In this document: positions 58,506 through 64,000 of the stretch, piece by piece
How positions within the stretch are numbered: the first letter of the stretch is position 1
Layout: each line of letters opens with the position of its first letter
Translations under genes and position numbers: made by a program
The notes under the pieces: model-generated
What the model was told of the DNA's origin: nothing
Database searches by the model: none
Seen by the model: the letters and a program-made list of their open reading frames with translations, nothing else
DNA from: Nitrosopumilaceae archaeon
Lineage (GTDB): Archaea; Thermoproteota; Nitrososphaeria; Nitrososphaerales; Nitrosopumilaceae
Assembly: GCA_900620265.3 (NCBI GenBank)
Contig: UYNY03000017.1
Location: 31,432 to 95,431 of the forward strand
Reading direction: 5' to 3'
DNA: 64,000 bases

Positions 58506-59619
58506 GCGGGCTGCAGCGGCCGCGGCCCCGGCCGTCCTGCTCTGCCTGCTGCTTGCCTACGTGCTGGGGCCCGGCGCCGGCCCGCTCGGGATGGGCGTCC
58601 CGCTGCCGGAGATCACCGTCGAGCGGGTCGACTTTGAGGGATCGGAGATCCGCGCCACCGTCCGCAACACGGGCCCGATACCGGTCGAGATAGCGCACGC
58701 CGACGTCAACGACCGGATACAGCCGGCCGCCGTCGAGCCGGACCGCCACCTTGAGAGGTTCGAGGCGGCGACGGTGCGCATACCGTTCGAGTGGAACGAG
58801 GCCGAGCCGTACGTGGTCGGGATCACCGTCGGCGACGGCACGCGCTTTGAGGTGGCGGTGGCGGCCGCGGCGCCCGCGACGCCGCCCTCGTGGGGGCTGG
58901 CCGGATCGTTTGCCGCCATAGGCGCGCTCGTCGGGGTCGTGCCCGTCGCCATCGGGATGCTCTGGCTGCCGCTCGTCCGCAGCGCCGGCGCGGGGTGGCG
59001 CCACGCGATGCTGGCGTTCACGGCGGGGCTGCTGCTCTTCCTTGCGATCGACTCCGGGGCCGAGGCGCTCGACATCGCGGGATCCCTTGCTGGCGCATTT
59101 GACGGCCCGATGCTGGTGGCAACCTCGGCCGTGCTGGCGTTCCTCGCGCTCCACTACTCGGCATCGCGCCTTGCGGGTGCCGCCGCCGCAGGCATCTCGA
59201 TATCAGTCGGCATCGGCCTGCACAACTTTGGCGAGGGGCTGGCCATCGGGGCGGCCATCGGGATAGGCTCGCTGGCGTTCGGCTCGTCCCTGGCGGCCGG
59301 CTTTGCGCTCCACAACGTGACGGAGGGGCTTGCCATAGCGGCGGCGGTCGCAAGGAGGCGGCCGGCGATACCGGCCCTGGCGGCGCTCGTCCTGATAGCC
59401 GGGGGGCCTGCCATACTGGGGACCTGGACGGGCGGGTTCGCGTACTGGCCCGCCGCCTCTGCCGTCTTCCTCGGCGCCGGCGCCGGCGCGATACTGCAGG
59501 TGGTCATCTCCGTGGCCGGCTGGATCCGCTCGGAGGGCGGGTCCCTCGGGCGGCCCGGGGTGGCCGGCGGGGCCGCGGCCGGCATGCTGGTGATGTACGT
59601 GACGAGCCTGCTGGTATGA
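58495..59619 (+). CDS. ZIP family metal transporter with N-terminal extracellular domain
   Basis: A 374-residue membrane protein. An N-terminal helix is followed by about 95 residues of beta-rich extracellular sequence, then eight membrane helices with the ZIP metal motifs LHNFGEGLAIGAAIG and LHNVTEGLAIAA (His, Asn, Glu ligands). Moves divalent metal into the cytoplasm. Coupled to the multicopper oxidase gene, which suggests shared metal handling, perhaps copper or zinc; the extra N-terminal domain could accept metal from the oxidase (inference). Confidence 0.9.
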   Translation: MEPRRAAAAAAPAVLLCLLLAYVLGPGAGPLGMGVPLPEITVERVDFEGSEIRATVRNTGPIPVEIAHADVNDRIQPAAVEPDRHLERFEAATVRIPFEWNEAEPYVVGITVGDGTRFEVAVAAAAPATPPSWGLAGSFAAIGALVGVVPVAIGMLWLPLVRSAGAGWRHAMLAFTAGLLLFLAIDSGAEALDIAGSLAGAFDGPMLVATSAVLAFLALHYSASRLAGAAAAGISISVGIGLHNFGEGLAIGAAIGIGSLAFGSSLAAGFALHNVTEGLAIAAAVARRRPAIPALAALVLIAGGPAILGTWTGGFAYWPAASAVFLGAGAGAILQVVISVAGWIRSEGGSLGRPGVAGGAAAGMLVMYVTSLLV

Positions 59620-59660
59620 TTGTGGCGACAATGTTATTTGTAGGAACGACGCGGCGGTGG

Positions 59661-62648
59661 ATGATGTGGATCCTCCCCGCGGTGGCCCTGCTCTGCGTGC
59701 TGGCCGCCGCCTCGCCGGCGTTCGGGGCCAACCCCCACCTGCACGTCTCGGCAGAGGGGCACGGGAACAGGTTCGCCGGCTCGATGGTGGTAGAGGTGGT
59801 CGTGGGGGACCCGCGCATCTCAGAGACGGGCGAGCCAAAGGGGGAGCCGGACGTCACGGTGAACGGGCGATCGCTCCGGATGGTCCAGTCATCAAGCGGG
59901 ACCTGGTTCGGGTACTTTGCACACGCCGGGGCCGCGCGAGCAGCCGACGCCGCCGGGCTTGACTTTGGGCACATCTGCCCGAGATCGACCCCGGAGGGGA
60001 CGTTCGGCATATCGTTCTCAGAGACGTCGGGGTTCGCCGTCGCGCGGTCAGGCGGCCTCGGCGAGGGCTGCACGAGGAACGCCAACGCCACGATCGGCGG
60101 GCCCGCCCTCGGCGACGTGCTCCGCGGCGCAAGGTCCGTCAACACCAACCCGGCGGTGCCGCCGGGGCAGGTCGGCCTCGATCCCGCCGCCTGGCCGGTC
60201 ATCCAGCTGTACGACTTTGCCGACGCCGTCGTCAGGTACGACTCTGGGCTCCGGGTGCAGGAGGTGAGCCTCGACTATGGCGAGATCGAGGACGCCCGCG
60301 TCCTGACGGACCGCGACACGTACCCGCCGGGCGCCGAGGTGTTCGCGACCATACACGACCCGCAGCTTGACCAGGATCCCACCGACGAGGATGTCTGGAC
60401 GTTCTCGCCGGGCGGCACGTTCTACATGGGGGGCCCTGAGAACCTGCTGTCCTCGCTGCGCTCGGCCGGGTTCGTCGACAACGGGCGGCTGGCAGTCGAG
60501 GACGGCGGCATACTGGGATTCAAGGACAACGCGGAGCGGATGCCCGCCCTCGGCGCCGACGCCGTCACGTTCGTCGAGACCTCGCGCGGCTCCGGTATCT
60601 TTGACACGGTTGACTCCTCAAAGGTCTCGGCGCTCGGGATAAGGACCGACGCCAAGAGGGGGCTGGCGGCGCACCTCGAGTACAACGGCAAAAAGACGGG
60701 GATAATCACGGGGCACCAGACGGCCACGTTCGGGGTCGGGGCGAGCCTGGCAGTCGGCGACTCGGGGGCACTCCTGCCTGGGACCCGGAACCCCGTCGTG
60801 GTGTCCGACGGTGACCAGAACCGCAACTCTGACCGGGCCGACGTGCTCGGCATACATGATCCCGGATCCATAATACCGACCCTGGTGATAGGATCGCCGG
60901 CGACACTGTCGGGGTCTCGCGGCGCCGACCTCTACTCCGGCGGGACCGTCTACGCGGCCGACAGGGTGGCAGAGCCCGACCGGCACTCGGCCCGGCTCCA
61001 CGTGACGCCGCGGCCCGGCTCGTACGACCGGCTCGAGATCGAGACGGCCGGGGCCGGCAGGATCGCCGGCGCCCTCGCGCAGGGGGCGGGCGCCAGCAGC
61101 TGGCTCCACTATGACATCAGGTCGCTTGCGGCCCACGCGGACCTCTCGGGCGGGTCGATATCGCTCGAGTCCGGGGGCGCCTCCGTCAATCTGGCCGGCC
61201 CCGGCATCGCGTCCAGCGGGCTGGTCCTGATACCGCCCGAGATCTCCTCGCAGATACGCGGGATGTCCGGATCCGCCCGGCTGGTGATCGAGGCCGATAT
61301 CAGGTTATCCACGTACGCCGAGCTGCCCCTCGTGGCGGACTTTGTCTCGTTCGGCGCGGGGACCAACAACGCCATCTACCGGATGGAGCTCGAGGAGACG
61401 ACGGCAAGCTCCGGCAGGTTCGAGGGGACGATCGAGTACGTGGTTGCAAACCAGATCAACATATCTGATCCGGCGTTCTTTGAGGGCATGGAGCTCACGG
61501 GGGACCGGGTCAGGTTCGCCGTGACCGGGTCCTCGGCCGACAGGGACGGCCTCTACATGTCCTACTCTGACATCGACTCGGTGGGCGTGCGCACCACGGT
61601 CTCTGCGCGGCCGGTCGCCGAGACGCACACCGGGGTCGTCACGGTCGGGGGGCAGCTCCGGTTCGGCTGGCCCGTCACGATAACGCTGTCGGACCTGGAC
61701 CTGAACCTTGATTCGGACCTTGCCGAGGTGTACGGCGTGGTGGACGACCCCTCGTCCCCAGTATCTGACGCGGTGGGGAGCGGCGGGCGGCTGCTGCTCG
61801 AGGTGCTGATAAAGGGCGAGAGGTACAAGAGGTGCACGGTCGGCGGGACGGAGCACGGGGGCCTTGCCTCGACGGGCTTTTCGCTGGTCGAGACCGGCAG
61901 GTCCACCGGCGTCTTTGAGGGCAGCTTTAACATGCCGTCGAGGATCTGCAGCCCCGACGGGACGCGGCTCGTCTCGCCGGCCGGCGGCGGGATCGGCGTC
62001 AGGTACCACGACGCGCGGGACGCGTCGGGCAGCCCGCGCGTGACGGGGCTCTCGCCGCGCGACGCGGCGGGTGGCGCGCCCTCCGTGGAGCCCGCGCAGG
62101 ACCCGGCGGCCGAGCGCGCCGGGGAGATGCCCCCCTCGCTGAGCGCCTCCCGCGTCGAGAGGCCGCCCCCCGGGGACCCCGTCACGGTCGTCGTGTCAGG
62201 CCGCCTCGGATCGGGGGTGCCGGGGCTGCCCGTCGACATCAGGGTGTCAGGGCCCGGCGGCGGGCAGTCCCTCGAGTCGGAGGTCCTCTCCGGCAGGTAC
62301 TCTGCCGATATCATGGTGGATGACAGGTCCGGCCCCGGCAGGTACCAGGTCGAGGTGCTCCACGGGGGCAACCGCGTCGGCGTCCTCTTCTTCGAGGTGT
62401 CGGCCGAGGAGGTGCCCGGGTGGGCCCGGGACTGGGCCGGCAGGTGGTCGTCAGGCGAGATCCCCGACGCCGACTTTGTCAGGGTGGCCGAGGAGCTGGC
62501 AGGCACGAGCGGCCTTGCCCCCCGCGAGGGCCCCGTCCCGGGGTGGCTCCGGAGCAGCGCCGGGTGGTGGGCAGACGGGACCATCGGGGATGAAGAGTTC
62601 TCGGGGGCCCTCAGATACCTCGTGGACAGGGGAATAATCAGGCCGTAG
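59661..62648 (+). CDS. Large secreted surface protein with C-terminal Trp-rich motifs
   Basis: A 995-residue extracellular protein with a signal peptide (about 1-23), long beta-rich domains full of Asp/Gly/Ser turns, several repeats of a calcium-like Asp/Asn pattern (SDGDQNRNSD, LSDLDLNLDSDLAEV), and two C-terminal copies of a 35-residue motif: VPGWARDWAGRWSSGEIPD and VPGWLRSSAGWWADGTIGD, each followed by F and a short helix. This motif is widespread in thaumarchaeal exported proteins. It could be a surface-layer or matrix component. The start at 59661 fits a TATA-like GTTATTTG 26 nt upstream; an in-frame ATG at 59616 is rejected because it would lie before that box and overlap the ZIP stop. 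Confidence 0.8.
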   Translation: MMWILPAVALLCVLAAASPAFGANPHLHVSAEGHGNRFAGSMVVEVVVGDPRISETGEPKGEPDVTVNGRSLRMVQSSSGTWFGYFAHAGAARAADAAGLDFGHICPRSTPEGTFGISFSETSGFAVARSGGLGEGCTRNANATIGGPALGDVLRGARSVNTNPAVPPGQVGLDPAAWPVIQLYDFADAVVRYDSGLRVQEVSLDYGEIEDARVLTDRDTYPPGAEVFATIHDPQLDQDPTDEDVWTFSPGGTFYMGGPENLLSSLRSAGFVDNGRLAVEDGGILGFKDNAERMPALGADAVTFVETSRGSGIFDTVDSSKVSALGIRTDAKRGLAAHLEYNGKKTGIITGHQTATFGVGASLAVGDSGALLPGTRNPVVVSDGDQNRNSDRADVLGIHDPGSIIPTLVIGSPATLSGSRGADLYSGGTVYAADRVAEPDRHSARLHVTPRPGSYDRLEIETAGAGRIAGALAQGAGASSWLHYDIRSLAAHADLSGGSISLESGGASVNLAGPGIASSGLVLIPPEISSQIRGMSGSARLVIEADIRLSTYAELPLVADFVSFGAGTNNAIYRMELEETTASSGRFEGTIEYVVANQINISDPAFFEGMELTGDRVRFAVTGSSADRDGLYMSYSDIDSVGVRTTVSARPVAETHTGVVTVGGQLRFGWPVTITLSDLDLNLDSDLAEVYGVVDDPSSPVSDAVGSGGRLLLEVLIKGERYKRCTVGGTEHGGLASTGFSLVETGRSTGVFEGSFNMPSRICSPDGTRLVSPAGGGIGVRYHDARDASGSPRVTGLSPRDAAGGAPSVEPAQDPAAERAGEMPPSLSASRVERPPPGDPVTVVVSGRLGSGVPGLPVDIRVSGPGGGQSLESEVLSGRYSADIMVDDRSGPGRYQVEVLHGGNRVGVLFFEVSAEEVPGWARDWAGRWSSGEIPDADFVRVAEELAGTSGLAPREGPVPGWLRSSAGWWADGTIGDEEFSGALRYLVDRGIIRP

Positions 62649-62666
62649 TTTGTCAACATTTATCCA

Positions 62667-62683
62667 TTTTAATATATATATAC
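62667..62683 (+). promoter_or_regulatory. Strong AT-rich promoter of the CFI-box gene
   Basis: TTTTAATATATATATAC stands out in GC-rich sequence and is centred about 28 nt before the ATG at 62705. A likely strong promoter. Confidence 0.7.
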
Positions 62684-62704
62684 GATCGGTACGGGGGTTG
62701 GACG

Positions 62705-63841
62705 ATGAAGGCGGCAGTGGCGGCTGTGGCAGTGGCGGCATCAATCGCAGCCCTCTTTGCGCCGGGCGCGGCCCACGCGGACACGCACCTGCCCATCACG
62801 GTGACCGGTGCCCTCGACCTGTACGCGGTGGGGAGCGAGATAGAGTTTGACGTAAAGCTTCGAAACTACAAGAGCAACGACACGCTAAAGGCCCCGCCGG
62901 TGGTGCGGCTCCTTGCACCCGACACCGCGACCGGCGCGGCCGGCAACGTGCTGAACATAATCCAGGTACTGCCCAGCGACATCAACTCCGAGGGGGTGTT
63001 CACGATAAGCATGAAGGCCGGGGGACCCCTGTGGAAGGAGACAGGCAGCTACAAGGTGCTCATCACCTATGACGGCCAGGAGTCCGTGCAGACCTTTAGC
63101 TATACGTCGCCCCTTGCGGCGCCCGCGCCCGAGCCGGTGCTAGAGTGCCCTGATGGCCAGATACTGCGCGGCGGCGAGTGCGTGGACGACATACCAGAGC
63201 CGCCCCCTCCCCCTCCCCCGCCACCACCTCCAGAGTGCCCGGTGGGCCAGATCCTTGAGAACGGCCAGTGCGTCGACGAGCCGCCCCCTCCGCCACCCAC
63301 ATGTCCCACGGGCCAGAGCCTGGTGGACGGCAGGTGCGTCGACGACGCGCCGCCCCAGCCAGAGTGCGGCCCGGGGACGATCCTGCAGAACGGCATCTGC
63401 GTGATTGATCCCGCGTCCGCCCCGGCACCGGCGCCCGCGCAGCCAGGCTGCCTCATAGCGACTGCCGCGTACGGGACCGAGCTTGCCCCCCAGGTGCAGA
63501 TGCTCCGCGAGATCCGCGACGGCACCGTGCTTACCACCGAGTCCGGCTCGTCGTTCATGGGCTGGTTCAACGACGTCTACTATTCGTTCTCGCCGGCCGT
63601 GGCGGATCTTCAGCGCGAGCACCCGGTCTTCCGCGAGGCAGTCAGGGTTCTCATCACCCCGATGATCCACTCGCTGTCCATAATGTCGCTCTCAGACGGC
63701 TCCGAGTCGCAGGTGCTGGCCCTCGGCATAGCCGTCATCGCCCTCAACGCCGGCATGTACGTGGCGGCCCCGGCGACGGCCGCCGTCCTGGTGCGCAGGC
63801 ACGCGTGGCCGCGCGGCCAGTATGAATTCACGTCCCCCTGA
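62705..63841 (+). CDS. Secreted CFI-box protein with Cys/Pro-rich repeats
   Basis: A 378-residue exported protein: signal peptide (1-25), an Ig-like beta domain (about 28-133), four Cys-containing units of the type CPxGQxLxxGxCVD (148-232) joined by polyproline, then a CFI-box-type domain beginning CLIATAAYGTELAPQVQMLR (249) with YYSFSPAVADL and a C-terminal hydrophobic helix (about 338-358) with a basic tail. The polyproline linkers make it extended; the C-terminal helix anchors it, so it may display the Ig domain at the surface. Such architectures recur in thaumarchaea; the function is unknown. Confidence 0.8.
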   Translation: MKAAVAAVAVAASIAALFAPGAAHADTHLPITVTGALDLYAVGSEIEFDVKLRNYKSNDTLKAPPVVRLLAPDTATGAAGNVLNIIQVLPSDINSEGVFTISMKAGGPLWKETGSYKVLITYDGQESVQTFSYTSPLAAPAPEPVLECPDGQILRGGECVDDIPEPPPPPPPPPPPECPVGQILENGQCVDEPPPPPPTCPTGQSLVDGRCVDDAPPQPECGPGTILQNGICVIDPASAPAPAPAQPGCLIATAAYGTELAPQVQMLREIRDGTVLTTESGSSFMGWFNDVYYSFSPAVADLQREHPVFREAVRVLITPMIHSLSIMSLSDGSESQVLALGIAVIALNAGMYVAAPATAAVLVRRHAWPRGQYEFTSP

Positions 63842-64000
63842 GCACTTCTAGGAGCCCCTGGGCCGGGTCCCGGCCCTGCAGCTTCCACGTGCACAGGCAG
63901 GTCATCAGCACGCTGAAGATCCTCCTCCCGTCCGGGCTGTCGAGCCTCTGGTGTGTCCTGCGCTGCATGACGACCCACCGCATGACCTGCTCGCACGCGT
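63828..64000 (-). mobile_element. 3' end of a transposase gene, cut by the window edge
   Basis: On the minus strand an open frame enters from the right edge and stops at 63828-63830. The visible 56 residues include ACEQVMRWVVMQRRTHQRLD, DGRRIFSVLMTCLCTWKLQGRDP, resembling the C-terminal part of IS66-like or related DDE transposases (RNA-face helix with WKLQGRDP). It overlaps the 3' end of the CFI-box gene by 14 bases. Terminal inverted repeats lie outside the window. Confidence 0.55.

Noticed and set aside
59616..59660. ATG at 59616 as start of the large secreted protein
   Set aside because: It precedes the TATA box and gives a poor signal peptide; ATG at 59661 starts a clean one at the leaderless distance.

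Overview
The window is a very GC-rich archaeal chromosome segment (about two thirds G+C by eye) apart from one AT-rich island at about 36.3-39.3 kb. Gene content points to an ammonia-oxidising thaumarchaeon (Nitrosopumilales). The evidence is archaeal uS2, uS4, uS13, RpoN and ABCE1, a complex I membrane arm, an archaeal mevalonate/isopentenyl-phosphate-kinase pathway, a two-domain multicopper oxidase beside a ZIP transporter, CFI-box and Trp-rich-motif secreted proteins, a lone 5S rRNA, and an intron inside a tRNA T arm. High GC, many amino-acid uptake genes and large repetitive secreted proteins recall Cenarchaeum-type sponge symbionts, but that placement is inference. Most genes carry a TATA-like box centred about 26 nt before the start codon, so transcripts look leaderless. 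I used this to choose starts, including GTG and TTG.

Layout. 0-7.2 kb: nuoHIJKMLN operon, cut at its 5' end by the window edge. 7.2-19.5 kb: a polyprenyl synthase, intron-containing tRNA-Glu, a triplicated promoter repeat, a TenA/CADD-like protein, tRNA-Met, a LarA-like protein, an M50 protease, a GNAT acetyltransferase, a TPR protein, Trm5, ABCE1, 5S rRNA, aminopeptidase, and a HicA/HicB pair. 19.7-22.9 kb: non-oxidative pentose-phosphate operon whose first gene fuses the transketolase N-terminal half to ribulose-phosphate 3-epimerase. 22.9-27 kb: small and hypothetical proteins, CorA, a 26-aa microprotein, tRNA-His, a methyltransferase and UPF0147. 27-35 kb: a ten-gene minus-strand operon, rpoN-eno-rpsB-mvk-ipk-idi-ggps-gltX-FAH-Rieske, whose TATA box also appears to serve tRNA-Leu in the other direction. 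35-39.3 kb: translin-like gene, then the AT-rich island with a winged-helix protein, an N6-adenine methyltransferase and a probable restriction enzyme.

39.6-49.5 kb: branched-chain amino-acid type ABC transporter (livM, livH, livG, livF) with a multi-zinc-knuckle protein embedded, plus two extracellular binding proteins. One carries three tandem binding domains and the other a Met/Glu-rich repeat. 49.6-55 kb: nnrE, metallo-beta-lactamase, cobT, glmS, and uS4/uS13 with unusual low-complexity tails. 55-64 kb: surface and copper region: a secreted repeat protein broken at a C8 tract, a winged-helix protein, a membrane protein divergent from multicopper oxidase and ZIP across a palindromic operator, a 995-aa secreted protein, a CFI-box protein, and the 3' end of a transposase at the right edge.
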